Under the pieces are notes generated by a model. The model worked only from the letters and a program-made list of their open reading frames with translations. It ran no database searches and was not told the origin of the DNA. This document shows positions 42,061 through 51,251 of a DNA stretch of 64,000 nt, in pieces (position 1 is the first letter of the stretch; the number at the start of each line of letters is the position of its first letter). The position numbers were made by a program, and so were the translations under genes. Source of the DNA: CAYFKJ01 sp964528595 (lineage in GTDB: Bacteria > Pseudomonadota > Alphaproteobacteria > UBA2966); the NCBI GenBank assembly GCA_964528595.1, contig CAZGTM010000003.1:1-64000 (forward strand). Reading direction: 5' to 3'.

Positions 42061-43604
42061 ACCTTCTTCGGCGCGCGCATGAACCAGACCAGTGGCGCCG
42101 CGGCGAGCGACGTGTAGCCGAACATATAGAAGGTGTTGATGTAGCCGATCATCATAGACTGGCGGCCGACCTCCCCGGACAACGCCGCCAATCCCTTGAC
42201 GCTGCCGGTATCCCACACGCCGGTCACGAACGGCATATGCAGCACTTCATTGAAGACCGAAATGCCGGCCGATATTTCGGCGTAGTTGATCTTGGCGCTG
42301 TGCAGCAACAGGGCGACGCTGAGTGAAATGTAGATGCTGCTGCCCATGTTCCGCAGCAGATGGAAAACGGCTGACGCCTCCGGCACGCGGTTGGGGTCCA
42401 GCGTCGCGAACGTCGCCACCGCCATGGGCACCCAGACGAAGCCGACGCCCAGGCCTTGAAGCATGCTGGTCCAGGCGACGTCGAAGGTCGTGACGTTGAT
42501 ATCGAATTGGGCCATGGCGACGCCCGAAAGGCCCTGAAGGATGAAGCCCACGGTGATGGGAATGCGCGGATCCATCCTGCTGAGGAACAGCATGGAAGTG
42601 AAGCTGATCAGCGTGCCGAAACCGCGCGCCGCCAACAACAGTCCGACGATCGACTGGGGATACCCCCTGAGCTCCTGAAGCATGGGCGGAATCAACACCA
42701 TCGGCGTGAAATTGAGCATGCCGAAAACCAGCACCAGCAGGAGGCCGATGGTGTAGTTGCGGTCGAGCAGCAGGCTGGGGCTGAGGAACGGCTGTTTCGA
42801 GGTGAACGTGTGGGCCACGAAGATGTAGAGGGCCCCGAGCGCCACGGTTGCCTCGGCAATGGTCTCGGCGGAGTCGAACCAGCCGTTGCGCTCCCCCCGA
42901 TCCAGCATCAGTTGCAGGGACGCAATGGCCACCGAAAGCGCGAGAAAGCCGATCCAGTCGAGCCTCACCTGGGCCCGGTTGCCGCCGCGCCGCTTGATCA
43001 CCGCCGCCACACTCAGCAGGGCGATGCCGCCAAACGGCACGATCATGTAAAAGACCCAGCGCCAACCATAGAGCTCGCTGAGGTAGCCGCCGACCGTCGG
43101 TGCGATGATGGGACCCAGGATGGCGCCCATGCCCCAGATCGCCATCGCCGTGGTGTGCTGTTGTTTGGGAAACACGCTCAACAGGTAGGCCTGCGAGGCC
43201 GGCACCAGTGGTGCGCCGAATACGCCCTGACCGATGCGGTAGAGGATAAGCGCCGGCAGCGAGGTCGCGCCGCCGCAGAGGATCGACGACACCGTAAAGC
43301 CCGTCACGGCGAATAGAAGAAGACGGCGCACACCGAAACGTCCCGCCAGCCAGCCCGCCAGGGGTGTCGCCACGGCGGTCGCGACGATGTTTGCCGTCAC
43401 CACCCAGGTGATCTGATCCTGCGTCGCCGACAGGGCGCCGCGAATGTCCGGCAAGGCGACATTGGCGATGGTGACGGTCGCCGAATAGAGGATCGTGACG
43501 AAGGTCAGCGTTATTAGAACAACGAAATTGTGGAGGGATAGCCCCGCCCTTTGTTCCTGGCTGGGCTGTGCGGCGCTATCGGTTGCGGTATCGGCCGGGC
43601 TCAA
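42057..43604 (-). CDS. emrB: DHA2-family MFS multidrug efflux pump (EmrB-like)
   Basis: A 515-residue, 14-helix MFS transporter. N-terminal helix LITLTFVTILYSATVTIANVALPDI with ATQDQITWVVTANIVATAVATPLAG is the DHA2 signature, and the WLAGRFGVRRL loop follows. It forms, with EmrA and an outer-membrane channel, a tripartite drug exporter. No TolC-like gene is in the window. Start overlaps emrA by 4 nt. The stop overlaps the end of the convergent dehydratase by 4 nt. Confidence 0.93.
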   Translation of the reverse strand: MSPADTATDSAAQPSQEQRAGLSLHNFVVLITLTFVTILYSATVTIANVALPDIRGALSATQDQITWVVTANIVATAVATPLAGWLAGRFGVRRLLLFAVTGFTVSSILCGGATSLPALILYRIGQGVFGAPLVPASQAYLLSVFPKQQHTTAMAIWGMGAILGPIIAPTVGGYLSELYGWRWVFYMIVPFGGIALLSVAAVIKRRGGNRAQVRLDWIGFLALSVAIASLQLMLDRGERNGWFDSAETIAEATVALGALYIFVAHTFTSKQPFLSPSLLLDRNYTIGLLLVLVFGMLNFTPMVLIPPMLQELRGYPQSIVGLLLAARGFGTLISFTSMLFLSRMDPRIPITVGFILQGLSGVAMAQFDINVTTFDVAWTSMLQGLGVGFVWVPMAVATFATLDPNRVPEASAVFHLLRNMGSSIYISLSVALLLHSAKINYAEISAGISVFNEVLHMPFVTGVWDTGSVKGLAALSGEVGRQSMMIGYINTFYMFGYTSLAAAPLVWFMRAPKKV

Positions 43605-44704
43605 CGCCGCCCGCCCGTCCAGGCGAACACTTGCTTCACCAGCGGCGGCAGTTCGCGCACCCGGCCGGTGTCGATGCTGATGCTCGCCGTCATCCCCGCC
43701 CTCAACATGGGCGCGCCTTCATCGCGTTCGACAGCCAGACGCAACGGCAGGCGTTGCACAACTTTCACCCAGTTACCGGAGGCGTTTTGCGGCGGCAGCA
43801 GGGCGAACTCGGCGCCCGTGGCCGGACTGATGGAGGTCACGCTGGCCCGCCAGGTCCGCTCGGCATAAGCATCCAGAACCACCGTCGCTGCCATCCCAGG
43901 CTTGATATGGGTGAGCTGGGTTTCCTTGAGATTGACCTCGATCCAGGTATCGGACTGATCGACGATGGCGAACAGCGGATCGCCGGATTCGACATATTCG
44001 CCCGCCTCTAGCGAGGCCTTCATGATAAGGCCGCTGGTGGGCGCCCGCACGGTCGTCCAACCAAGTTCCAGTTTGGCGCGGTCGACCTTGGCCTGGGCCT
44101 GGCGGTAGCGGGGAAAAGCTTCCGTCTTGCGGTTGCTCTTACCGCCCAAGCCGACGATCAGTTCCCGGACCCGCTCCTCCGCCATGCGCTGGCGCTGTTT
44201 GGCATCCTCGAATAGGTGATGCGCCTCGTCGCGCCGCGCCGCTCGGCCCGCGCCGGATTTGACCAGCCGCGCCTGCCGGGCGTATTCGACCTCGGTGTAG
44301 CGCACGCGTTCCTTGGTTACGGCGACATCGACGCGGGCGCTTTGCAACTCGGCCCGTCTCAGCGCGATGTCCTGGCGCACGGAATCGCGTTCCGCAATGG
44401 CGGCTTCCAAGGCAACCTCGAACGGCGCGCGGTCCAATTCGATCAGAATATCGCCGGCGTTGACCGGTTGATTGTCCCGCGCGTTGACGCTGATGACGCG
44501 GGCCGAGACGTCGGCGCTCACCGTCACTTTGCGCGATTTGACATAGGCGTTTTCCGTGGTCACATGGCGCCCGGTCGAGGCGTAGTAGTGAACACCCGCG
44601 ATGCCCGCCGCCGCCGGCACGCCAATCAGCAATATCAGCCGGATCAAGCCGCGTGCCGCACGGCGGAGGAACGAGCGCTTCTGGACAGGGGCGGGTTCAG
44701 CCAT
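43601..44704 (-). CDS. emrA: HlyD/EmrA-type membrane fusion protein
   Basis: A 367-residue membrane fusion protein with one N-terminal helix (LIRLILLIGVPAAAGIAGVHYYAS), the EmrA-type lipoyl start HVTTENAYVKSRKVTVSADVSARVISVNARDNQPVNAGDILIELD, a coiled-coil hairpin (about 90-190) and the second lipoyl half VRAPTSGLIMKASLEAGEYVESGDPLFAIVD. It links EmrB to the outer membrane. ATG 44704 lies within the end of the marR-like gene, an 8-nt overlap. Confidence 0.93.
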   Translation of the reverse strand: MAEPAPVQKRSFLRRAARGLIRLILLIGVPAAAGIAGVHYYASTGRHVTTENAYVKSRKVTVSADVSARVISVNARDNQPVNAGDILIELDRAPFEVALEAAIAERDSVRQDIALRRAELQSARVDVAVTKERVRYTEVEYARQARLVKSGAGRAARRDEAHHLFEDAKQRQRMAEERVRELIVGLGGKSNRKTEAFPRYRQAQAKVDRAKLELGWTTVRAPTSGLIMKASLEAGEYVESGDPLFAIVDQSDTWIEVNLKETQLTHIKPGMAATVVLDAYAERTWRASVTSISPATGAEFALLPPQNASGNWVKVVQRLPLRLAVERDEGAPMLRAGMTASISIDTGRVRELPPLVKQVFAWTGGRR

Positions 44705-45167
44705 CCGCCGCACTCCCGTTACCCGCCGCAGGCCCATAGACCCCGACCAGATCGTTGCGGATGGCCTGGAGCATGTCGATGATGTGTTCGCGTTCGGCGG
44801 TTTTGAGGTTTTCCAGCGCTTCGTTGTTCGTGATCAGCGCCTGCTCCCGCATGATGCGCATCGTCGGCTCGACCTTCGATGTCAGATGGACGCGCTTGGT
44901 CCGCCGATCCTCGGCATCGGGCACGCGCTCAATCCAGCCCTTGTCCTCCAGGCGGTCCAACAGACGTCCGAGCGTCGGTTTTTCGATGTCCAGCAGCGCC
45001 GCCAGCTCCGACTGGTTCATGCCTTCGTTGAAATACAGCCGGTTGAGGACCCACCATTGCGAGCGCGTCAGGCCCAGCGGCTTCATACGGCGGTCATAGG
45101 CGACGCGCATGAGCCGTGCAACGTCATGCAGCAGAATGCCAAAGTTGCGTTCCTGGCTTTCGTCCAT
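44697..45167 (-). CDS. MarR-family regulator of the Emr efflux operon
   Basis: A 156-residue winged-helix repressor: GLTRSQWWVLNRLYFNEGMNQSELAALLDIEKPTLGRLLDRLEDKGWIERVPDAEDRRTKRVHLT covers the DNA-binding helices and wing. First gene of the marR-emrA-emrB operon. It presumably represses its own operon until a phenolic or similar compound binds; the palindrome 43 nt upstream of the start is a likely operator. Confidence 0.93.
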   Translation of the reverse strand: MDESQERNFGILLHDVARLMRVAYDRRMKPLGLTRSQWWVLNRLYFNEGMNQSELAALLDIEKPTLGRLLDRLEDKGWIERVPDAEDRRTKRVHLTSKVEPTMRIMREQALITNNEALENLKTAEREHIIDMLQAIRNDLVGVYGPAAGNGSAADG

Positions 45168-45209
45168 ATCCCGCGCGCTGAATTTGTGAATTGGTCGCTA
45201 AAATATTAG

Positions 45210-45221
45210 TAGCCTAGGCAA
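45210..45221 (-). promoter_or_regulatory. MarR operator candidate
   Basis: TAGCCTAGGCAA is palindromic at 10 of 12 positions (ideal TTGCCTAGGCAA), in an AT-rich block (AAATATTAG...TAATAAGC) 43 nt upstream of the marR-like start. Size and place suit a MarR dimer site over the promoter. Confidence 0.6.
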
Positions 45222-45258
45222 TAATAAGCAAGGCAACTAAATTCCGAATGAACCTGTT

Positions 45259-45376
45259 CGTCATTCCGGAAAGCGCAAAGCGCTTGTCCGAAATCCATGC
45301 CTGAGCACTTGGATTACATGACGGAGCGACTAATTTCGACGCAAGGGCATGGATTCCCGCGTTCGCGGGAATGACG
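45259..45376. repeat. Nested inverted-repeat intergenic element (REP/MITE-like)
   Basis: Three nested inverted repeats span this gap: outer CGTCATTCC (45259-45267)/GGAATGACG (45368-45376), middle AATCCATGCC (45292-45301)/GGCATGGATT (45346-45355), and inner ATTCCCGCG-TT-CGCGGGAAT (45353-45372). The TCATTCC...GGAATGA ends recur at 63599-63622. Such elements are common between genes in alphaproteobacteria. It is between marR and the convergent EAL gene terminus, and contains no gene. Confidence 0.75.
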
Positions 45377-45419
45377 TGGAAGCATTTTGAGTGGTTGCAG
45401 AGCGCCGGAGGCCGCCCCC

Positions 45420-46628
45420 CTACCAGATCGGTTTGCTTTTGATCAGGGCAAGGGCGTCATCGAAAGGCAAAGGCTTGGACATGAGGTAGCCTTGGCCGTA
45501 ATGGCTGCCCAGCGCATGGAGGGTCGAGAGCTGTTCTTTTTCCTCGATGCCCTCCGCTACGATCGACATGTTCAGCGAGAGCGCCAGTTGGACGATGCTT
45601 CTGACGATGCGCCGGCTGTTGTCGCTCTCGTGCATGTTGACGACGAAGGCGCGGTCGATTTTCAAGGTGTCCAGCGGGAACTGGTGCAAGTAGCTGAGGC
45701 TTGAGTAGCCCGTGCCGAAATCGTCAATGGCGATCAGGACGCCGAGGCTCTTCAGTTTCTGCAGGGCCTCGATGGCGTGGTCGAAGTTTTCGACTAGCAG
45801 CGTTTCCGTGATCTCCAGCTTGACGTCTGCCGGATTAGCGCCGCTTTCCTCGATCAGCCCGGCCATCAGGTCGATTTCCGCCAGATCGGTCAGCTGCATG
45901 CCGGACACGTTGATGCTCATGAACGGGACATCCTGGTGGGGGTAAACCGACTTGTAGGTTTTGGCCAGCCGGACCTGGTCGCGCAACCCGTCCTCCAGCG
46001 CCCGGCGGCCCAATTCGATGATCAATCCGGTCTGCTCGGCCAGCGGAATGAATTCACCCGGCGAAATGTAGTCGCCATCGTCCTTTTGCCAGCGCATCAG
46101 GGCTTCGAAGCCGGCGATGGTCCGGCCGTCAAGCGCGACGATGGGCTGATAGTGCATTTCGAACTGTCCGAGTTCGAGACCCCGGCGCATATCCTTCTCA
46201 AAGTTGATGCGCTTGATCGCCAGGTCGCGGATCTCACCCAGCGAGCGGTCGATTTCGCCCGGTTCCGTGCTCAGGCCCGCCAGCTTGTGCTGGGCACCCC
46301 GGAAGCGGGCCAGCACGACGCGCAGGATGAGGTTCATCATCGGATCCGCCGAGATCACCGGTTGCATGATACGGGAGCGCTGGATGATGATGACCTCGGT
46401 GTCCTCCAGGGCCCTCACGGTGGCCGAGCGCGGTGCGTCGTCGATCATCGACATTTCGCCGAAGATCTCGCCCACGCCGAGGGTGGCGAGAACAAGATCC
46501 TCACCCTGCCGCGGATTGGTAATCTCGACCCTGCCCTTTTCGATGAAGTAGGCGTTGCGGCCCTGATCACCGATGCGGAAGATTTCCTCGCCGGCGGCAA
46601 ATTTTCTCGAATAGATCGTTTCCGACAT
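45420..46628 (-). CDS. Cyclic nucleotide-binding, EAL-domain c-di-GMP phosphodiesterase
   Basis: A 402-residue soluble protein. Residues 1-130 are a CNBD with the cassette FGEMSMIDDAPRSATVRAL; about 155-400 an EAL domain. Catalytic residues look complete: GFEALMRWQ, SINVSGMQL, LEITETLLV, AIDDFGTGYSSLSYL, KIDRAFV, VAEGIEEKEQL and GQGYLMSKPLP. It should hydrolyse c-di-GMP to pGpG, perhaps under control of cAMP or cGMP, so it links two nucleotide signals. Monocistronic, it appears. Confidence 0.93.
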   Translation of the reverse strand: MSETIYSRKFAAGEEIFRIGDQGRNAYFIEKGRVEITNPRQGEDLVLATLGVGEIFGEMSMIDDAPRSATVRALEDTEVIIIQRSRIMQPVISADPMMNLILRVVLARFRGAQHKLAGLSTEPGEIDRSLGEIRDLAIKRINFEKDMRRGLELGQFEMHYQPIVALDGRTIAGFEALMRWQKDDGDYISPGEFIPLAEQTGLIIELGRRALEDGLRDQVRLAKTYKSVYPHQDVPFMSINVSGMQLTDLAEIDLMAGLIEESGANPADVKLEITETLLVENFDHAIEALQKLKSLGVLIAIDDFGTGYSSLSYLHQFPLDTLKIDRAFVVNMHESDNSRRIVRSIVQLALSLNMSIVAEGIEEKEQLSTLHALGSHYGQGYLMSKPLPFDDALALIKSKPIW

Positions 46629-46697
46629 TTGCCAGACACCCCACTGCTCTAATCAGTATGAGGTTAGAACATATATTCGACTTAGGGAATTACCGAC

Positions 46698-47591
46698 CTA
46701 TCCTGCGGCTTCAACCGCCAGCCACTCCCGAAACGCTGTTACCTTCGGACTATCCCATCGCTCCGGCGGCGCCACCACGTAGTAAGCCATCTCCACCGGG
46801 ATGTTGAGCGTGAACGGGGCGACCAGCCGGCCCGCCCGCATGTCGGTTTCAACGAGGTTGCTGTGGCCCAGCGCCACCCCCATGCCCTCGACGGCTGCCT
46901 GAATTGCGGTCAGCGACAGATCGAAGCGCGGACCGCGCGTTGGATCGATATCGCTCTGGCCCGCCGCCGTCAGCCAGACGCGCCAGTCATCCCGCATCTG
47001 CACGACATGCAGCAGCGTGTGGTTGGCGAGATCGGCGGGCGTTCTCAAGGGGTTGGGCCCATCCAACAACGCCGGACTGCAAACCGGAAACATGTCCTCT
47101 CGCAACAGCCGCTCCGCGCGCACGTCCGGCCACTGGCCCAAGCCGTAGCGCAAGGCAACATCCACGCCGTCGCGATCGAAATCGACCAGAGCGGTCGATG
47201 TGGTGATGCGGACGTCAATCTCCGGGTGGAGATCCTGGAAATCCGCCAACCGCGGGACCAGCCACTTAGCGGCAAATGTAGCGATGGCGCTGACCGTCAG
47301 TCCCCTGCCGTCATCGTCCGGTCGGATAAGGCGGTCCACCGCGCCGTTCATCCCATCAAGGGCCGCACTGATCGCCGGCAGCAGATCAGCGCCGGCCATG
47401 GTCAGATCAACGGCCCGCACGCGGCGCTCGAAGAGCTTGTGACCGAGCCAGTCCTCAAGCCCACGGATCTGATGGCTAACGGCGGCTTGGGTCACGTTCA
47501 ATTCGACCGCGGCCTTTTTGAAGCTGAGGCGGCGGGCCGCCGCTTCAAAGGCGCGGAGGCCGTTCAAAGGCGGCAAACGCCGGTTCGTCAT
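46698..47591 (-). CDS. LysR-family (GcvA-like) transcriptional regulator
   Basis: A 297-residue LysR regulator. The helix-turn-helix is LNGLRAFEAAARRLSFKKAAVELNVTQAAVSHQIRGLEDWLGHKLFERR, close to GcvA/AmpR-type proteins; the periplasmic-binding-like effector domain follows from about 90. No clear metabolic gene is divergent; the next gene upstream is DUF1127 on the plus strand. The effector and target are unknown. Confidence 0.93.
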   Translation of the reverse strand: MTNRRLPPLNGLRAFEAAARRLSFKKAAVELNVTQAAVSHQIRGLEDWLGHKLFERRVRAVDLTMAGADLLPAISAALDGMNGAVDRLIRPDDDGRGLTVSAIATFAAKWLVPRLADFQDLHPEIDVRITTSTALVDFDRDGVDVALRYGLGQWPDVRAERLLREDMFPVCSPALLDGPNPLRTPADLANHTLLHVVQMRDDWRVWLTAAGQSDIDPTRGPRFDLSLTAIQAAVEGMGVALGHSNLVETDMRAGRLVAPFTLNIPVEMAYYVVAPPERWDSPKVTAFREWLAVEAAG

Positions 47592-47704
47592 CGCCTCGCC
47601 CTTTCTAAGGATAAATTATTTTTTCTAACTTATCGAATGAGAAACACTCGCTCGTCAATTCGTTAATGCTAACTATATATAGCTTCAACAAAGGGGCACA
47701 AGCC

Positions 47705-47944
47705 ATGTCGTACATTTCCCTCTATCAAGGTCACGTAATACAGACTAGAAAATCTATCGTTACCCACATTGTGGATGAGGTCTTTGCAGCCGTTGATCGG
47801 ACGATTGCGGAATTGAAAATCTGGCGCCGGCGCAGCCGCGAGCGGGCCGAACTGAGGGGCATGACCGCCTTGGAACTGCAGGACCTCGGCATGAGCCGCG
47901 CCGACGTCTTCTACGAAAGCGCCAAGCCGCTCTGGCGGGAGTAG
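47705..47944 (+). CDS. DUF1127 small protein
   Basis: A 79-residue protein with a C-terminal DUF1127 segment: RRRSRERAELRGMTALELQDLGMSRADVFYESAKPLW. DUF1127 proteins in alphaproteobacteria include small regulators linked to phosphate, polyamine or stress physiology and bind RNA or partner proteins in studied cases. ATG 47705 follows AAAGGGGCAC. It is divergent from the LysR gene and ends at the base before the convergent MFS gene terminus. Confidence 0.88.
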   Translation: MSYISLYQGHVIQTRKSIVTHIVDEVFAAVDRTIAELKIWRRRSRERAELRGMTALELQDLGMSRADVFYESAKPLWRE

Positions 47945-49180
47945 TCAGGCCGGGCTGGCCCGCATACGCCAGCGGCCGCGCAGCAGCCAGAAGGCAATGG
48001 ACATGTTGACGAGGTTCCAGGCGATGCCGTGCAGGAAGGCCGCCTGATAGGAACCCGTGAAATCATAGATCTCACCCGAAATCCAGCCGCCGGAAGCCAT
48101 GCCGATAACGGTCGCCATGAGGACGAGGCTGACGCGCGTGCCGGCTTCGCGCGCCGGAAAATACTCACGTACGATGATGGCATAGCTCGGCACGATGCCG
48201 CCCTGGGCGAGGCCGAACAGGGCCGACACGATATAAAGCGGCGTCAAGCCATCGAAAGGAATGTAGAACAGCAGCGCCAAACACTGCAGCGTCGAGCCCA
48301 GGATGAGCGTGCCGACGCCGCCGATCTTGTCGGCGATGTAGCCCGACACCAGCCGGCTGACGACCCCCAACCCCAGCATGATCGACAGCATCTCCGCCCC
48401 CCGCGCCACGCCATAGCCGAGATCGCCGCAGTAGGCCACGATGTGGACCTGCGGCATAGACATGGCGATGCAACAGGCCAGCCCGGCCAAGACCAATAGG
48501 GCCTGAAGCGTGCGCGGAGACATATTGAGGTCGCTGGACCTGATGTGCGCACCGCCGGCCGCGCCCGCGTCTTCCAGGGACGGCCGGCGGCCGAGAAGCA
48601 GTCCCAGCGGCACCATGGTGGCGATGCAGAGGATACCGACCCAAAGGTGTGTTTCTCTCCAGCCGACGGTTTCGATGCCCCACTGCAGCAGCGGCGGCCA
48701 CAGCGCGCCCGAGAGGTAGTTGCCGCTGGCGACGATGGCGACCGCCAGGCCGCGGCGCTTGAGGAACCAGAGCGAAACGTCGGCGACCAAGGGCCCGAAG
48801 GTTGCGGAGCTGCCGAGCAGACCGATCAGGACCGACTGGGCCAGGATGAACTGCCACAGCGACGTCGCCGTCGACGCCGTCATGTAACCGACGCCCAGCA
48901 TGATGGCGCCCGCAATGACCGGCAGGCGGACGCCGAAGCGGTCGGCCAGACGCCCCATCAGGATGCCGCCGATGCCGAAACCGACCATGGTGGAAAGGTA
49001 CGGCAGCGAGGCGCCACCCCGGTCGATGCCGAATTCGGCCTCGATGGTGGGCAAGACGACCACCACCGACCACAGGCCGATACCGCCGATGGTGCTCAAC
49101 GCCAGGGAAAGACCCAGGCGCCACCAGGCGTAGCCGCTGTCGAACTGATCACCGTCGCTTGACCCTGCCCCGATACTCAT
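47945..49180 (-). CDS. MFS transporter (oxalate/formate antiporter-like)
   Basis: A 411-residue, 12-helix carrier with GGIGLWSVVVVLPTIEAEFGIDRGGASLPYLSTMVGFGIGGILMGRLADRFGVRLP as the N-terminal MFS signature. This first half resembles the monocarboxylate/oxalate-formate branch of MFS. ATG 49180 fits the start; the longer in-frame extension is not membrane-like or conserved in type. It is divergent from the SDR gene. The substrate is probably a carboxylate but is unproven. Confidence 0.88.
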   Translation of the reverse strand: MSIGAGSSDGDQFDSGYAWWRLGLSLALSTIGGIGLWSVVVVLPTIEAEFGIDRGGASLPYLSTMVGFGIGGILMGRLADRFGVRLPVIAGAIMLGVGYMTASTATSLWQFILAQSVLIGLLGSSATFGPLVADVSLWFLKRRGLAVAIVASGNYLSGALWPPLLQWGIETVGWRETHLWVGILCIATMVPLGLLLGRRPSLEDAGAAGGAHIRSSDLNMSPRTLQALLVLAGLACCIAMSMPQVHIVAYCGDLGYGVARGAEMLSIMLGLGVVSRLVSGYIADKIGGVGTLILGSTLQCLALLFYIPFDGLTPLYIVSALFGLAQGGIVPSYAIIVREYFPAREAGTRVSLVLMATVIGMASGGWISGEIYDFTGSYQAAFLHGIAWNLVNMSIAFWLLRGRWRMRASPA

Positions 49181-49328
49181 CACCCTACCCCACGTATTAG
49201 GCTCATTCGCCGAGTGACCACCGAGGATGCCCGGGACGCAGCGTTGCGGCCTCGTCAATCTCCAGTTGGAGGGCATCCAGGTTTACGGAATAATGCTCGG
49301 CGACGAATGTATAGCATGGAGTTGGGCA

Positions 49329-50096
49329 GTGCGGGGACTATCGGAAAAAACGGTAATCGTAACGGGCGGCGGCGGCGGCATCGGCGGGGCGGCCTGCCGC
49401 CGCTTCGCCGAAGAGGGCGCCAAGGTCGCCGTGTTCGACATCAACGCCGAGGCCGCCCAGGCGACGGCCGACGGGATCACGTCCGAGGGCGGCACGGCGC
49501 TGGCCGTGGCGGCGGATATCACAGACTATGACGCCGTCGAGGCGGCCGTCGTGCACACGGTTTCGGAACTGGGGCCCATCGGGGCGCTGGTCAACAATGC
49601 GGGCTGGGATATCTTTCGTCCCTTCCTCCAAACCGATCCGGATTTCTGGAACAAGATCATTTCCATCAATCTCATCGGCGCGCTCAACATGCACCACGTC
49701 GTGGTGCCCGGCATGATCGAGGCCGGCGGCGGCCGCATCGTCAACGTCGCCTCGGACGCCGGCCGCGTCGGCTCCTCCGGCGAGGCGGTCTACGCCGCCT
49801 GCAAGGCCGGCCTGATGGGCCTCTCCAAAACGCTGGCGCGCGAGCACGCCCGGCAGAACGTCACCTTCAACGTGGTCTGCCCCGGCCCCACCGAAACCGC
49901 CCTGCTGGATGGTTTTGTGGCGGAATCGGGCAATCCGGAGAAACTCGCGGAAGCCTTCCGCCGCGCCGTGCCCATGGGGCGCCTGGGCCAGGCCGAGGAT
50001 CTGCCCGGCGCCATCGTCTTCCTCGCCAGCGAGGACGCGGCCTTCATCACCGGACAAGTCATCAGCGTCTCCGGCGGCCTGACCATGAACGGCTGA
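49329..50096 (+). CDS. Short-chain dehydrogenase (BadH/2-hydroxyacyl-CoA dehydrogenase-like)
   Basis: A 255-residue classical SDR: KTVIVTGGGGGIGGAACRRFAEEGAKVAVFD for NAD binding, NNAGWDIF, catalytic Ser-Tyr-Lys in VASDAGRVGSSGEAVYAACKAGLMGLSK. I chose GTG at 49329 (MRGLSEKTV); the resemblance to BadH (2-hydroxycyclohexanecarboxyl-CoA dehydrogenase) at this start is from memory. An upstream frame is open but lacks conserved sequence. It is followed after 84 nt by the Gfo/Idh gene. Confidence 0.85.
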   Translation: MRGLSEKTVIVTGGGGGIGGAACRRFAEEGAKVAVFDINAEAAQATADGITSEGGTALAVAADITDYDAVEAAVVHTVSELGPIGALVNNAGWDIFRPFLQTDPDFWNKIISINLIGALNMHHVVVPGMIEAGGGRIVNVASDAGRVGSSGEAVYAACKAGLMGLSKTLAREHARQNVTFNVVCPGPTETALLDGFVAESGNPEKLAEAFRRAVPMGRLGQAEDLPGAIVFLASEDAAFITGQVISVSGGLTMNG

Positions 50097-50144
50097 TTCA
50101 AGGCCGGAATTTGAGTTCAACTTTACGCCGGGGCCCGCTTCCTC

Positions 50145-50166
50145 TATTTGTATGATGAATACATCT
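50145..50166. promoter_or_regulatory. TATTTGTATGATGAATA element, Gfo/Idh leader
   Basis: Second copy of the 17-bp motif (50145-50161), with a perfect TGTAT-GATGA-ATACA inverted repeat at 50149-50163. It lies 15 nt before the predicted start at 50181 and overlaps the likely leader, so a protein bound here would block transcription or initiation. See the copy at 33722-33743. Confidence 0.5.
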
Positions 50167-50180
50167 GGGGAGATGGGGAA

Positions 50181-51230
50181 TTGCCCGCAACGATATCATT
50201 GGGCGAGGGTGAAGCGCTGCGCGTCGGCGTCATCGGCGCGGGCTATTTCGCCCGGTTCCACCATGACGCCTGGACCCGGCTGCCCGGCGCGGAATTGACC
50301 GGCGTCGCGGACCCAAATCGCGAAACCTTGAATGACGCCCTGGCGAAATTCCATGGCGTCGGACAGTTCGCGTCGCTGGAAGAACTGATCTCGGAGACCC
50401 GGCCCCACCTCATCGACATTGCGACCCCGCCCCAGACCCACATGGATTTGGTAACAGCGGCAGCGGGACATGGCTTGCCGGTGATCTGCCAGAAGCCGCT
50501 GGCGCCGACCTTCGAGGAAGCGCGTCAGATCGTCGAGGTCGCCGAAACGAGCGGCACCATATTGGCCGTCCACGAAAACTTCCGTTTCCAGCCCTGGTTC
50601 CGCGAGGCCCGGCGGCTGATCGATGCCGGCCGCTTGGGCGACCTGCACGGCATCGCCTTCCGCCTGCGGCCGGGCGACGGCCAGGGAGCGAACGCTTATC
50701 TCGAGCGCCAGCCCTATTTCCAGCAGATGGAACGCTTCCTGGTCCACGAAACGGCGATCCACTTCATCGATACCTTCCGCTACCTGATGGGCGAAGTCAG
50801 CGCCGTCACCGCGCGCCTGCGCCGCCTCAATCCCCACATTGCCGGCGAGGACGCGGGTTTCATCCTGTTCGACTTTGCGTCCGGCGCGGGCGGCTGTTTC
50901 GACGGCAACCGGCTGAACGATCATGCCGCCGACAACACCCGGCGCACCATGGGCGAGATGTGGCTGGAGGGATCGACCGGCGTCTTGCGACTGGACGGCA
51001 TGGGCCGCCTCTGGTGGAAGCCACACGGTGGAAATGAAAACGAACACGCCTACGACTGGCGCGACGAGGGTTTCGCGGGCGATTGCCTCTATGCGCTGCA
51101 AGGTCACGTGGTTGACCATTTGACGGACGGCGGGCCGCTGGAGAATTCAGCGCGGGATTATCTGCGCAATCTGGAAATCGAGGAAGCGGTTTACCGATCT
51201 GCCGAAACCGGACAGACGGTAAATCTCTGA
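50181..51230 (+). CDS. Gfo/Idh/MocA-family oxidoreductase
   Basis: A 349-residue NAD(P)-dependent sugar or polyol dehydrogenase: Rossmann motif RVGVIGAGYFARFHHDAW, then ICQKPLAPTFEEA with the catalytic EKP-type lysine (here QKPLAP), and H-rich VHETAIHFIDTFRYLMGEV. Start is probably TTG 50181 behind GGGGAG; an earlier TTG (50148) runs through the operator-like motif. The substitution of Q for E in EKP is worth noting. It is 21 nt before the next SDR gene, with which it probably forms an operon. Confidence 0.87.
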   Translation: MPATISLGEGEALRVGVIGAGYFARFHHDAWTRLPGAELTGVADPNRETLNDALAKFHGVGQFASLEELISETRPHLIDIATPPQTHMDLVTAAAGHGLPVICQKPLAPTFEEARQIVEVAETSGTILAVHENFRFQPWFREARRLIDAGRLGDLHGIAFRLRPGDGQGANAYLERQPYFQQMERFLVHETAIHFIDTFRYLMGEVSAVTARLRRLNPHIAGEDAGFILFDFASGAGGCFDGNRLNDHAADNTRRTMGEMWLEGSTGVLRLDGMGRLWWKPHGGNENEHAYDWRDEGFAGDCLYALQGHVVDHLTDGGPLENSARDYLRNLEIEEAVYRSAETGQTVNL

Positions 51231-51251
51231 GCACTGCCACGGGAGGGAACA

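Noticed and set aside
50148..50180. TTG at 50148 as start of the Gfo/Idh protein
   Set aside because: The codons lie within the palindromic repeat also found in a non-coding leader at 33722, and a better ribosome site precedes TTG 50181.
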